From: Thiothrix lacustris DSM 21227
Lineage (GTDB): Bacteria; Pseudomonadota; Gammaproteobacteria; Thiotrichales; Thiotrichaceae
DNA: 64,000 nt
Reading direction: 5' to 3'
NCBI RefSeq assembly: GCF_000621325.1
Contig: NZ_JHYQ01000002.1
Span: forward strand, 1 to 64,000
Shown here: in pieces, positions 44,020 through 53,151 of the stretch
Layout of the letters: each line of letters begins with the position of its first letter
Numbering within the stretch: position 1 is the first letter of the stretch
Translations under genes and position numbers: made by a program
The notes under the pieces: model-generated
Databases searched by the model: none
Told to the model about the DNA's origin: nothing
What the model saw: only the letters and a program-made list of their open reading frames with translations

Positions 44020-44334
44020 TCAAAGCTCGGCAATATAGGACAAAGTTTCGGGATGCCGTTGCACCAAACGCAATAGTGTCACTGCCTGACCATTCGGGGC
44101 AGTGCGTCCTTGCTCCCAGCTCTCAAGCGTTCGGGCAGAGGTGTGTAAGTGACGAGCGAATACGCCTCGTGACATATTGAACATTTCCCGAATCGTCAAA
44201 ATTTCCTGTGGTTTAATTTCAGGCACAGCTACACGTTGCATAACATGAGTGCGCAAGGTGAGTTTACCTTCTGAATGTTGCTTGGCTTCGACCAAAGCGG
44301 TGCTTAATTCTTCAAACAAGTTACGCTTGCTCAT
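44020..44334 (-). CDS. HTH-type antitoxin (HigA/NadS-like)
   Basis: This 104-residue protein carries a helix-turn-helix: PQEILTIREMFNMSRGVFAR, HLHTSARTLESWEQGRTAPN, in the pattern of XRE-family antitoxins paired with RelE/HigB-type toxins. It overlaps the toxin gene by 14 bp and follows it, the toxin-first order of HigBA-type modules. It probably neutralises the toxin and represses the operon. Confidence 0.8.
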   Translation of the reverse strand: MSKRNLFEELSTALVEAKQHSEGKLTLRTHVMQRVAVPEIKPQEILTIREMFNMSRGVFARHLHTSARTLESWEQGRTAPNGQAVTLLRLVQRHPETLSYIAEL

Positions 44335-44653
44335 TACGCCATACCTCCACGAATGTTTTGAGTTGATGTTTCTGGTCAGCCGTCAGGTCAGACATTTCAT
44401 TTTTGGCATAGATGGTCAGCAGATAGAAACGCTGGAAACGGTCGTAGTAGTAATAAATGACCCGCGCCCCGCCGCGTTTTCCCCGACCTTGGATACCGAC
44501 CCGTACTTTTCTCAAGCCACCAGTGCCTTGAATGACATCACCCACCAGCGGATTTTCCAGCAAATCGTTCTGGAATTGCTGAAACTCATCGTCTGGCAAG
44601 TACGCCGAACGATGCTTTTCAAAAATGGTTGACTCGACGAAGACAGCTTTCAT
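44321..44653 (-). CDS. RelE/HigB-like mRNA interferase toxin
   Basis: This 110-residue protein is of the RelE/HigB-2 type: VESTIFEKHRSAYLPDDEFQ, GTGGLRKVRVGIQGRGKRGG and ARVIYYYYDRFQRFYLLTIY. Such toxins cut mRNA on the ribosome using basic residues; several Arg and Lys are in the expected region. It is followed by an overlapping HTH antitoxin gene. Both are encoded opposite to the UPF0175 gene nearby. Confidence 0.82.
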   Translation of the reverse strand: MKAVFVESTIFEKHRSAYLPDDEFQQFQNDLLENPLVGDVIQGTGGLRKVRVGIQGRGKRGGARVIYYYYDRFQRFYLLTIYAKNEMSDLTADQKHQLKTFVEVWRNEQA

Positions 44654-44790
44654 GCGAAAAGTGTACGTAAGTCACGTATATCTGGCAATCTATTTTTCGT
44701 TTGCGGTCATCGGGTGCATACCATCATTTTGTTTTTGTGTGGGCGGTGGGGTAATCTGTGAAATATCTAACGATTGACGGACAACAAGCC

Positions 44791-45042
44791 ATGACCACTC
44801 TTGCAGTTGATTTGCCAGCAGAAGTTTTTTCCGCGCTGAAGCGTTCGCCACCGGAATTTCTCAAACAAATGCGCCTTGCTGCGGCTATTCATTGGTATGC
44901 GGCAGGTAAGGTGTCGCAGGAAAAAGCCGCCTTGATCGCAGGGCTTGACCGGGTGGATTTTCTGGCGGCATTGGCGGCAGAACAGGTGGAAGTGTTCGCC
45001 GTGGATATGGATAGCCTCAAGCGGGAACTGGAGCATGGTTAA
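44791..45042 (+). CDS. UPF0175 family protein (probable antitoxin-like)
   Basis: This protein of about 83 residues has the UPF0175 pattern: TTLAVDLPAEVFSALKRSPP, EFLKQMRLAAAIHWYAAGKV, SQEKAALIAGLDRVDFLAAL. The family usually accompanies PIN-domain toxins and probably binds DNA. The ATG at 44791 matches the usual start; a GTG at 44758 with GGTGGGG upstream would add 11 residues. No PIN toxin gene follows here; the next gene is a small unknown protein, so the module may be incomplete. Confidence 0.75.
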   Translation: MTTLAVDLPAEVFSALKRSPPEFLKQMRLAAAIHWYAAGKVSQEKAALIAGLDRVDFLAALAAEQVEVFAVDMDSLKRELEHG

Positions 45043-45086
45043 CAAAAAACAGACGCACCCAGTATTGATTTACAGGAGATGCCATC

Positions 45087-45323
45087 ATGTCGATAGCTGA
45101 ATTATTACCATCTGTAGCCTTACTGCCCCACGCGGATAAATTTCGTTTGGTACAGTTGTTGCTGGAGCAATTGGCGAAAGAAGAGGGGGTTGTTTTGCAC
45201 GATCCCGCCGCTACCGCCTCCCCCATTCCCGTGGGTAGGGTGTATCGCAGTGGACGTTCTGACGTATCCGCCAAAGCCCGTTCATTACTCTTGTCTGGAC
45301 ACACATTCACCACTTGCATCTAA
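45087..45323 (+). CDS. Small conserved protein of toxin-antitoxin neighbourhoods
   Basis: This 78-residue protein begins MSIAELLPSVALLPHADKFR with a long amphipathic helix (LVQLLLEQLAKEEGV), then PIPVGRVYRSGRSDVSAKA. I recall similar short proteins next to UPF0175 and PIN genes, but know no function. It starts with a GGAG site. The C-terminus (LLLSGHTFTTCI) is hydrophobic and may have been altered by a change near the stop. A related remnant lies at 43786-43997. Confidence 0.5.
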   Translation: MSIAELLPSVALLPHADKFRLVQLLLEQLAKEEGVVLHDPAATASPIPVGRVYRSGRSDVSAKARSLLLSGHTFTTCI

Positions 45324-45325
45324 CG

Positions 45326-45352
45326 AATGAATGTAGTCTGACCCCATTCATT
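45326..45352. repeat. Short inverted repeat, REP-like
   Basis: AATGAATG (45326-45333) and CATTCATT (45345-45352) are perfect inverted repeats around TAGTCTGACCC. The GGGGTCAGAC-type core on the minus strand resembles repeat families mobilised by RAYT transposases, from memory. Only one copy was noticed in this window. It may equally act as a terminator between convergent genes. Confidence 0.35.
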
Positions 45353-45360
45353 TGGGATTT

Positions 45361-46209
45361 TTATGAGTTGAATATATCTAACCATTTTTTCCTTCTTTTG
45401 ATGCTTTGTTTATCAGCACGCAAAAAATAGAAGAAATCTTCGTAGTGTGGAATTACCATCTCCTTGTGCTGTGTTTCCTCGTCATGGGTTTTATGTGCCA
45501 TTGATTCAAGTAAGAAGTGGATTGGTTGCAATATTTCAATCAGTCGCCAGATGATTAAAGGAGTACTTTTCTGGACGACATACTGACGATATAAACAATC
45601 AAACACCGTCATTGGATGATCATGTTCATCGAGATGAGGAGTGAAGTCGTTACGAATTCCTTTTCTATCTATCCGATAAATTAAGTTCAGGGCGGATCGT
45701 TCCCGTATTTGGTGTGATGTGTACTCTTCGTAGATGTCATTTTCTACCTCTAACCACTTGTCTAGTGGGCTTCTTTCCTGTTTTGCTTCACACACTTCAT
45801 TCAAGTTGAAGTACCGACTACCAACACCGTATTCTGTGAAGAAATCAATCAATGCTTCATCGTTTTGTGTCCTAGACGGTGTTGCAGCATTTGGATGAAG
45901 ATAGATAGGTAATAGTTTCAATGACTCAGTGTAAAGTGTTCTGATGTCGTGTCCGAAGTCTTTCTTTAACTGTTTGATGGTTGGTGTCTGATAGTTATTC
46001 GTTAGCATATAGTGGGTAACAACTGCTAGTTTCAGAATTCGTTCCATGCCAATGGATATATGGAAAAAAGCTGAGTAAAAATAACCGTCTTTGTCCTGAA
46101 AAAAGTTTGCTTTTAATAGCAAATCAAAACCAGATAAAAGTGTGTTTTTGGCAAGATGTGCTTCTTGAGCAAGTAAAGAAAACTTTTTGTCAAAACCAAT
46201 TTGTTTCAT
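45361..46209 (-). CDS. Uncharacterised protein, possibly HEPN-like
   Basis: This 282-residue protein, largely helical and charged, has no family I recognise. Segments such as GYFYSAFFHISIGMERILKL and LKKDFGHDIRTLYTESLKLL recall HEPN-like or AbiV/Abi-type helical bundles with an aromatic-rich core, but the RxxxxH RNase motif is not evident. The base composition is more AT-rich than mfd next to it. It lies in an accessory cluster with toxin-antitoxin genes, so a defence or stress role is possible but unproven. Confidence 0.5.
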   Translation of the reverse strand: MKQIGFDKKFSLLAQEAHLAKNTLLSGFDLLLKANFFQDKDGYFYSAFFHISIGMERILKLAVVTHYMLTNNYQTPTIKQLKKDFGHDIRTLYTESLKLLPIYLHPNAATPSRTQNDEALIDFFTEYGVGSRYFNLNEVCEAKQERSPLDKWLEVENDIYEEYTSHQIRERSALNLIYRIDRKGIRNDFTPHLDEHDHPMTVFDCLYRQYVVQKSTPLIIWRLIEILQPIHFLLESMAHKTHDEETQHKEMVIPHYEDFFYFLRADKQSIKRRKKWLDIFNS

Positions 46210-46274
46210 TTGGCATCCTAATGAAAAATTGTAAATTGAACAGCATTACTGTTATTGGCGGCAATTTCGCCTAG

Positions 46275-49200
46275 TTAAGCCCCAATCTCTCCCATCAACT
46301 TAACCACCCACTCCTCCCGTTCCTCCACGGTCGGGAGTTCGATCTCAAACCTTAACTTATCCTGCCCATCCAGCTTAAACACCCAAGGGCGTTTCTGAAT
46401 CAGCGTAATCACCTTCATCGGGTCAATATTCGGCTTGTCGTCGAAGATAATCCGCCCGCCCTTGACGTGCATATCCAGCTTGCGGATGCCCAGTTCCTGC
46501 GCCAGCAGCTTGACCCGCGTGACGCTGAACAGCGTCTTGGTCGGCTCTGGCAGCAGCCCGAAGCGGTCGATCATTTCCACCCGCAATTCGTCCAGTGCCG
46601 CCTGCGATTCCGCGCTGGCAATGCGTTTGTAGAGGATCAGCCGCGCATGGACATCCGGCAAATAAGCGTCCGGGATCAGCGCAGGCGCACCCAATTCCAC
46701 CGTGGTGCGGCGGCTGGTGGCGCTCAATTCCGGCACTTTGCCCGATTTCAACGCCTTCACCGCCCGTTCCAGCAAGTCGTTGTAGAGGTTGAAACCGATT
46801 TCCTGAATCTGCCCGCTTTGCCCTTCGCCGAGCAATTCGCCCGCGCCGCGAATCTCCAGATCGTGCGTCGCCAGCGTGAAACCAACCCCCAGTTCTTCCA
46901 GCGATTCAATCGCCTCCAGCCGCTTGACCGCATCCGGCGTGAGCGCGGATTTCGGCGGCGCAATCAGGTAGGCATAAGCGCGGTGGTGCGAACGCCCGAC
47001 CCGCCCGCGCAACTGGTGCAATTGCGCCAGCCCCAGCTTGTCGGCACGGTTGATCAGAATCGTGTTGGCAGTCGGCACGTCGATGCCGCTTTCAATGATG
47101 GTGGTGGCAATCAGAATCTGGAAGCGCTGGTGGTAAAAATCGCTCATGATGCTTTCCAACTCATTCGCCCGCATCTGCCCGTGAGCATGGCGCACCGTCA
47201 CACCGGGTAACATCGCGCTCAGTTCCGCCTCCACGTTGGCAATGGTTTTGACCTCATTGTGCAGCACGTACACCTGCCCGCCGCGTGACAATTCCCGCGC
47301 ACACGCCTCCTGAATGATGGTCTTGTTCCACTCGCACACAAAGGTTTTGATGGCGTGGCGTTGCGTCGGCGGGGTGGCAATGATCGACAAATCGCGCAAG
47401 CCCGACAGCGACATATTCAGCGTGCGCGGAATCGGCGTGGCAGTCATGGTCAGCATATCGACATTGGCACGCAGCTTTTTCATCTGCTCTTTGTCGCGCA
47501 CCCCGAAGCGGTGTTCTTCGTCGATGATCACCAGCCCCAGTTGCTTGAAATGCACGTCGTCCTGCAACAGCTTGTGCGTGCCGATCACAATGTCGATCTT
47601 GCCGGACGCGAGCGCCGCCAGTGCCGTATTGGTTTCCTTGCCCGTCTTGAAGCGCGACAACGATTCGATATTGAACGGCCAATCCGCAAAACGGTCGCGG
47701 AAATTGTTCAAATGCTGCTGGGTCAGCAAGGTCGTCGGCGCAATCATCGCCACCTGCTTGCCCGCATTCGCCGCCACGAAGGCTGCCCGCATCGCTACTT
47801 CGGTCTTGCCGAAACCCACGTCGCCGCACACCACGCGATCCATCGGCTGCGGCGCTCGCATGTCCTTGATCACGTTTTCAATCGCTAGCGCCTGATCCGG
47901 CGTTTCTTCAAACGGGAACGCGCCCGCAAACAGGCGGTAATCGTTGTCGTCAAACGGGAAGCTATGCCCCTGCTGCGCGGCACGGCGGGCGTGGATGTCG
48001 AGCAATTCCGCCGCCACATCCCGCGCCTTTTCCGCTGCTTTTTGGCGTGCTTTGTCCCACTGCTCATTGCCGAGGCGGTGCAGCGGCGCGTGTTCCGGGT
48101 CAGCCCCGGTGTAACGGCTGACCAGATGCAGCGCGGCAACGGGCACGTACAATTTGTCGTGGTTGGCGTATTCGATCAGCAAATATTCCGCCGTCACTCC
48201 GCCTGCCGTGACTGTTTCCAGCCCCAGATAACGCCCAACCCCGTGTTCCTCATGAACGACAGGTGCGCCTTCGTTGAGGTCGGTCAGGTTACGAATAATC
48301 GCATCGGCATCGCGGGTGGCTTTGCGGCGACGGCGTTGCTGCTGGATTTGCACCCCGTGCAGCAGGTTTTCGGGGATGACAGCAATCTTCGCATCGGGTA
48401 GCCAGAAACCGTTTTCCAGCGGCGCGACTGTAACTGCCATTTCGGCTTTGCTACCGAGGAAATCCTGCCAGGTTTCCAGCGTTTTGACCACGATACCGTT
48501 GTCTTTCAGCAGCGTGAGGAAGGCTTCGCGCCGCCCAGCGGATTCGGCGGTGAATAGCACCCGGCCTTTCAGGTCTTTGATGAAATTGAGCAGCAGGAAC
48601 AGCGGTTGTTCCTGACGGGCGTGGATCAGCAGCGAGGGCAGGGCGGCAATGGGGTAGTTCAGTCCTTCGGCTTCGTGCTTGAAGCGCTGCGCTTCAACTC
48701 GAGGGTAATCCATCAAATAATTCCCCAGCATCGCCGCCGTCAAAAACAGCTTTTCCGGCGCCAGCAAGGGGCGTTCAATATCATGCCGCCGTTGTTCATA
48801 GCGGTCTTCGAGCGATTTCCAGAAGCGGCTGATGGCAGTATCAACCCCTTCGGTTAGCACCAACAGGGTTTTCTTCGGCAGGTAATCGAACAGCGTGGCG
48901 GTATGCTCAAAGAACAGCGGCAGGTAATACTCGATCCCGGCGGAAGGCTTGCCCTGACTCACGCCTTCATAAATGCGGCTGCGGGTCAAATCGCCCTCAA
49001 TCTGCGCTCGGTAGCTCTGGCGGAAGGTGCGGATTCCGGCTTCATCCAGCGGGAATTCGCGGGCAGGTAGCAGTTCAATGCTGTCTACCTTCTCTTCGGT
49101 GAGCTGGGTTTCCGGGTTGAAGGTGCGGATCGAGTCGATTTCGTCGTCAAACAAGTCAAGGCGGTAAGGTGTGTTGCTACCCATTGGGAACAAATCCACC

Positions 49201-49706
49201 AACGAGCCACGGGTGGCGTATTCGCCGTGTTCCATCACCTGGCTGACGTTGCGGTAGCCTGCTTCTTCGAGTTGCTTGCGCAATTTGTCGATGTCGAGCG
49301 GTGAACCTTTGCGCACTACAAAGGTGTGGCCATGCACGTAACCGGGTGGCGCCAGCCGGTGCAGCAAGGTGCTGGCAGGCACGATGAGGATGCCGCGTTT
49401 GAGATTTTGCAGCGTCGCCAGCGTTTTCAGGCGCTCGGAAATAATGTCTTCGTGCGGTGAAAATACGTCGTAGGGTAGAGTTTCCCAGTCAGGGAAAATG
49501 TGACTGGGTATGTCTGGAGCGAAGAATTGCAGCGCGGATTCGGCTTGATAAGCGGCATGTACATCCGGGACGATCAGTAGTAACAGGCCATCAAACCCTT
49601 GGGCAGACTGGGCAATCAGCCATTCGTGGGAGCAACCGTACAACTGCCCCCAGCGGATGTGTCCATTGGGGGCGGGAGGAAGATGAGGCTTGAGCAATGC
49701 AGGCAT
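46275..49706 (-). CDS. mfd: Transcription-repair coupling factor
   Basis: This 1143-residue protein has the full Mfd layout: a UvrB-homology N-terminus (FPDWETLPYDVFSPHEDIIS), the RNA-polymerase-interaction domain near residues 470-540 (VHEEHGVGRYLGLETV, EYANHDKLYVPVAALHLVSR), and the translocase with Walker A GDVGFGKTEVAMRA, the DEEH box VIIDEEHRFGV and motif LHQLRGRVGRS. A C-terminal TRCF domain closes it. It pushes stalled RNA polymerase off DNA lesions and recruits UvrA. Confidence 0.97.
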   Translation of the reverse strand: MPALLKPHLPPAPNGHIRWGQLYGCSHEWLIAQSAQGFDGLLLLIVPDVHAAYQAESALQFFAPDIPSHIFPDWETLPYDVFSPHEDIISERLKTLATLQNLKRGILIVPASTLLHRLAPPGYVHGHTFVVRKGSPLDIDKLRKQLEEAGYRNVSQVMEHGEYATRGSLVDLFPMGSNTPYRLDLFDDEIDSIRTFNPETQLTEEKVDSIELLPAREFPLDEAGIRTFRQSYRAQIEGDLTRSRIYEGVSQGKPSAGIEYYLPLFFEHTATLFDYLPKKTLLVLTEGVDTAISRFWKSLEDRYEQRRHDIERPLLAPEKLFLTAAMLGNYLMDYPRVEAQRFKHEAEGLNYPIAALPSLLIHARQEQPLFLLLNFIKDLKGRVLFTAESAGRREAFLTLLKDNGIVVKTLETWQDFLGSKAEMAVTVAPLENGFWLPDAKIAVIPENLLHGVQIQQQRRRRKATRDADAIIRNLTDLNEGAPVVHEEHGVGRYLGLETVTAGGVTAEYLLIEYANHDKLYVPVAALHLVSRYTGADPEHAPLHRLGNEQWDKARQKAAEKARDVAAELLDIHARRAAQQGHSFPFDDNDYRLFAGAFPFEETPDQALAIENVIKDMRAPQPMDRVVCGDVGFGKTEVAMRAAFVAANAGKQVAMIAPTTLLTQQHLNNFRDRFADWPFNIESLSRFKTGKETNTALAALASGKIDIVIGTHKLLQDDVHFKQLGLVIIDEEHRFGVRDKEQMKKLRANVDMLTMTATPIPRTLNMSLSGLRDLSIIATPPTQRHAIKTFVCEWNKTIIQEACARELSRGGQVYVLHNEVKTIANVEAELSAMLPGVTVRHAHGQMRANELESIMSDFYHQRFQILIATTIIESGIDVPTANTILINRADKLGLAQLHQLRGRVGRSHHRAYAYLIAPPKSALTPDAVKRLEAIESLEELGVGFTLATHDLEIRGAGELLGEGQSGQIQEIGFNLYNDLLERAVKALKSGKVPELSATSRRTTVELGAPALIPDAYLPDVHARLILYKRIASAESQAALDELRVEMIDRFGLLPEPTKTLFSVTRVKLLAQELGIRKLDMHVKGGRIIFDDKPNIDPMKVITLIQKRPWVFKLDGQDKLRFEIELPTVEEREEWVVKLMGEIGA

Positions 49707-49739
49707 GAATCCGAGCTTGTGTTCTGGAAAGCCCGCATT

Positions 49740-51101
49740 CTACTGGATGGCGACTTGTTTGTCCTGAGCCTGTGTGCCGTTAGGGGCGGTTTTCAGACGG
49801 CGTTCCAACTCAGCACGTTCACTATCGTTCAGTCGTTCCAAAACGTAATCACGGTTGGCAATCGCCCCTTCATGTCCTTGGTTAGCGGCCAGTGAAAGCC
49901 AGTAAGCGGCTGATGGCAGGTCTTTCGCCATGCCAACACCATGCGCCATGTAGGTGCCAAGGTTGAATTGGGCGATGGCATTTCCGGCTTCGGCGGCACG
50001 TTTGAACCATTGATTAGCTTCGTTATTATCAGCTTTTACGCCTTGTCCGTTGGTATACATAATGGCTAGGCCAAGTTGTGCGTCAGTGTAATCTTGTTCT
50101 GCTGCTTGGCGGTACCAGTACAGTGCCATTGCATCATCTTTGGGTAGGTCAGCACCCTGCTCATACATAAAACCTACCGTGTATTGTGCGGCGGGATTGC
50201 CACCTTCAGCAGCTTTGCGGATCCAGCTAATGCCTGTCTCATCATTCCGTTCAAGACCTGCACCCAGTAGGTATTTAACGCCGAGATTATATTGTGCACC
50301 GGCTTCGCCTTGTTCAGCGGCTACTCGATACCAGCGGATGGCTTCGACGAGGTTTTTGGGTGAGCCTCGGCCTTGTTCGTACATTAATCCTAGATTGAAT
50401 GCTGCTGCTGGATCGCCCTGTTCTGCTGCTTTTTGAAACCAGTAAGCGGCTTGTTGCAGATTTTGAGGTATTTGAATGCCTTGTAAGTAAGTGACACCTA
50501 GGTCAAATTGAGCATTCCTGTGCCCATTTTGGGCGGATTGGGTATACCAATAAATGGCTTTTACTGGATCTGCTTGTTTATCTTTGGCGAAACTATGCAG
50601 TAGTGCGAGGTTATACTGCGCTTCGGCATCTTGCTGCTTGGCCGCTTGCTCGAGCCAGTAACGACCCTTGTCGGTGTCTTTGATTATGCGTAAGTAAAGT
50701 AAGCCGAGGTTGTATTGAGAGTCTAAATGGTCTTGTTTTGCCGCTTGTTCATAAAAACTGACTGCTTTAGCGTTATCTTGCTTTACATAAGTCCCATTTT
50801 CATAAAGATTAGCAAGTTCAAATAAAGCGGGAGCGTAACCTTGTGCTGCAGCACGTTGTAGCCAGCTTAAACCTGCTTGAAGATCATCTGCTGTGCCATT
50901 ATTGACGAGTAGCTTCTTGGCATTCGCAAATTGAACGGTTGCATCGAATTCATTATTTTTTGTTAAAATAGTCGCGGCTGAGGAAGGTATTGTGCTAGGT
51001 TCTGCTTGAGGAATGGGAGTGGCGAATGCTGGCATTGCCAGTATGAGTTGCGCAACAGCCATACCAAGGCGTAACGGTTTTGAAGCCGTGCGGATATGCA
51101 T
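49740..51101 (-). CDS. Secreted Sel1-repeat protein
   Basis: This 453-residue protein has a signal peptide-like N-terminus (LRLGMAVAQLILAMPAFATP) followed by about nine Sel1/TPR-like repeats of 36 residues, for example AAYWFQKAAEQGDPAAAFNL, GLMYEQGRGSPKNLVEAIRW. Such solenoids mediate protein-protein contacts, often in periplasmic or host-facing roles. No enzymatic domain is present. The gene is alone between mfd and minC, and the partner is unknown. Confidence 0.85.
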   Translation of the reverse strand: MHIRTASKPLRLGMAVAQLILAMPAFATPIPQAEPSTIPSSAATILTKNNEFDATVQFANAKKLLVNNGTADDLQAGLSWLQRAAAQGYAPALFELANLYENGTYVKQDNAKAVSFYEQAAKQDHLDSQYNLGLLYLRIIKDTDKGRYWLEQAAKQQDAEAQYNLALLHSFAKDKQADPVKAIYWYTQSAQNGHRNAQFDLGVTYLQGIQIPQNLQQAAYWFQKAAEQGDPAAAFNLGLMYEQGRGSPKNLVEAIRWYRVAAEQGEAGAQYNLGVKYLLGAGLERNDETGISWIRKAAEGGNPAAQYTVGFMYEQGADLPKDDAMALYWYRQAAEQDYTDAQLGLAIMYTNGQGVKADNNEANQWFKRAAEAGNAIAQFNLGTYMAHGVGMAKDLPSAAYWLSLAANQGHEGAIANRDYVLERLNDSERAELERRLKTAPNGTQAQDKQVAIQ

Positions 51102-51285
51102 AATAGTGAAGCCCCTAGTATAAAAATCAGGAAAAGCATTTATTTTGTTTTGTATAGATTCAGATTATATGTCAAATACGGGAATGTATGAAGTAATCTA
51201 AAGCAAGATATACGCACTATGTTCTACCTTTTGTCGGGCAACGTTACAGTAAAATTCGTTACAGTTTTAGTCGGGAGTGCAAATT

Positions 51286-51999
51286 TTGTCAGGAGAACTG
51301 ATTGAAATAAAGGGTGAAATGACCTTGCTCAGCGTACTGCGGCTAGCGTCTGCTGATATGGAAGTCATCCGAGAAGGTGTGCAACACAAGCGGGATAGTA
51401 TGCCGCAATTATTTGCGAATAGTCCCTTAGTCGTGGATTGTAGTCAGTTGGGTGATACTTGTGCTGCGTTAGATATGACAGTGTTGCGTGAAGTTATTCT
51501 GGCGCTGGGTTTTATTCCCATTGGTATACGGAATATTACGGATACTTGTGTCGAACAAGCGATACAAGCTGGTTGGGCTGTATTGCGTGCTGGGCGTGCA
51601 ACCGGTGCGCCAACACGTATCATCGAACCGCTAGTGGAGGGTGAATCCAAGCAGGCCGAACCCTTGCTTAATAGTGTTAAAGTGGTCGACCGTCCCTTGC
51701 GTTCTGGCCAACAGGTTTATTTTCCTGAGGGTAGTTTAGTTATTCTGCAACATACTAGTGCCGGATCTGAAATTCTGGCGGGTGGTTCTGTGCATGTCTA
51801 TGGTTCGTTGCGTGGTAGGGTGCTTGCAGGCATTGGCGGGGATACCAGTGCCCGTATTTTCTGCCAGAAATTAGAAGCTGAGTTGGTGGCGATTGCTGGT
51901 CATTATCGTTTGTTGGATGATATTGATACTGACTTGAAAGGCTCGCCTGCTATGGTTTGGCTGGAAGGAGAAAAATTGAGAATTGCTCCAATGTTCTGA
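51286..51999 (+). CDS. minC: Septum-site determining protein MinC
   Basis: This protein of about 237 residues has the MinC C-terminal beta-helix domain: VVDRPLRSGQQVYFPEGSLV, GSEILAGGSVHVYGSLRGRV and GDTSARIFCQKLEAELVAIA. It inhibits FtsZ polymerisation near the poles. The start is uncertain: TTG at 51286 has a GGGAG site 8 nt upstream; a GTG at 51277 is in the ribosome site itself. It is followed by minD, so minCDE form one operon. Confidence 0.93.
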   Translation: MSGELIEIKGEMTLLSVLRLASADMEVIREGVQHKRDSMPQLFANSPLVVDCSQLGDTCAALDMTVLREVILALGFIPIGIRNITDTCVEQAIQAGWAVLRAGRATGAPTRIIEPLVEGESKQAEPLLNSVKVVDRPLRSGQQVYFPEGSLVILQHTSAGSEILAGGSVHVYGSLRGRVLAGIGGDTSARIFCQKLEAELVAIAGHYRLLDDIDTDLKGSPAMVWLEGEKLRIAPMF

Positions 52000-52077
52000 A
52001 CGTTTCTGTATTTCTATGCTAAATAAGGTCTTTGGTATCGGTTAAATATGCCGCGTCAATAATTAAGGAGTATTTTT

Positions 52078-52884
52078 TTGAGCAGAATAGTTGTCGTTAC
52101 CTCCGGGAAGGGCGGTGTTGGCAAAACAACCACTAGTGCAGCCTTTGCTACCGGGCTTGCCATGCGCGGTTATAAGACAGCCGTTATTGATTTTGATGTT
52201 GGCTTGCGCAATTTGGACCTGATTATGGGGTGCGAACGCCGTGTGGTTTATGATTTCGTTAATGTCATCAATAATGAAGCCTCGTTGAGCCAAGCCTTGA
52301 TTCGTGATAAGCATGTGGAAAATTTACATGTTTTACCCGCTTCCCAAACCCGTGATAAAGATGCACTAACGCCGGAAGGTGTGGGTAGGGTAATGGATGA
52401 ATTACATGAGCTCGGCTTTGACTTTGTCGTTTGTGACTCCCCAGCAGGTATCGAGCGTGGTGCGCATATGGCGATGTATTACGCGGATGATGCCATTGTT
52501 GTGACCAACCCAGAAGTATCCTCAGTACGTGACTCTGATCGCATTCTTGGCTTGCTGCAAAGTAAAACTTACCGTGCCAAGCAGGGTGAAAGTGTGCGTG
52601 AACACTTGCTGATTACGCGCTATTCACCTGCTCGAGTGGCCGCTGGCGAAATGCTGGGCATGGAAGACATTCTGGAAATTCTTGCTGTGCCATTGATCGG
52701 GGTGATCCCTGAATCCCAAAGCGTGTTACAAGCATCCAACAGTGGTGCACCTGTGATTCTTGACAAGGTGAGTGATGCTGGGCAGGCATACGATGACTTT
52801 GTGCGCCGTTTTCTTGGTGAGACAGTCCCTCATCGCTTCTTAGAAGTGGAAAAGAAGGGTTTCTTCAAAAAGCTGTTTGGGTGA
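52078..52884 (+). CDS. minD: Septum-site determining protein MinD
   Basis: This 268-residue ATPase has the deviant Walker A VTSGKGGVGKTTTSA, the switch VVCDSPAGIERGAHMAMYYA, and a C-terminal membrane-targeting helix (EVEKKGFFKKLFG). It recruits MinC to the membrane, and MinE drives its oscillation. The start codon is TTG with TAAGGAG upstream. It lies three bases before minE. Confidence 0.97.
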   Translation: MSRIVVVTSGKGGVGKTTTSAAFATGLAMRGYKTAVIDFDVGLRNLDLIMGCERRVVYDFVNVINNEASLSQALIRDKHVENLHVLPASQTRDKDALTPEGVGRVMDELHELGFDFVVCDSPAGIERGAHMAMYYADDAIVVTNPEVSSVRDSDRILGLLQSKTYRAKQGESVREHLLITRYSPARVAAGEMLGMEDILEILAVPLIGVIPESQSVLQASNSGAPVILDKVSDAGQAYDDFVRRFLGETVPHRFLEVEKKGFFKKLFG

Positions 52885-52887
52885 TTT

Positions 52888-53145
52888 ATGGGATGGTTTA
52901 ATTATTTTAAGCAGAGCAACCCCACCAGCGCCAAGGTTGCCAAGGAACGCTTGCAGATTGTTATTGCGCATGAACGTATTGATCGTAATGGGCCAGAATA
53001 TTTGCCACAGTTACGCCGCGATATTATGGAGGTTATCCGTAAGTACGTCGCGATTACGGAAGATCAGGTCAATGTTCAGTTTGAAAAAGGTTCCGACTAT
53101 GATGTGCTGGAATTGAATATTGCTTTACCTGAGCGTGAGCACTAA
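52888..53145 (+). CDS. minE: Cell division topological specificity factor MinE
   Basis: This 85-residue protein matches MinE: the membrane-binding N-terminus GWFNYFKQSNPTSAKVAKER, the MinD-contacting helix LQIVIAHERIDR, and the dimer domain LPQLRRDIMEVIRKYVAITE. It stimulates MinD ATPase and thereby restricts MinCD to the poles. It is the last gene of minCDE, followed by a hairpin. Confidence 0.96.
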   Translation: MGWFNYFKQSNPTSAKVAKERLQIVIAHERIDRNGPEYLPQLRRDIMEVIRKYVAITEDQVNVQFEKGSDYDVLELNIALPEREH

Positions 53146-53151
53146 GCCGTG

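Noticed and set aside
46467-47210. Plus-strand ORFs opposite mfd
   Set aside because: Arg/Gln-rich antisense readings of a conserved gene, without start signals.
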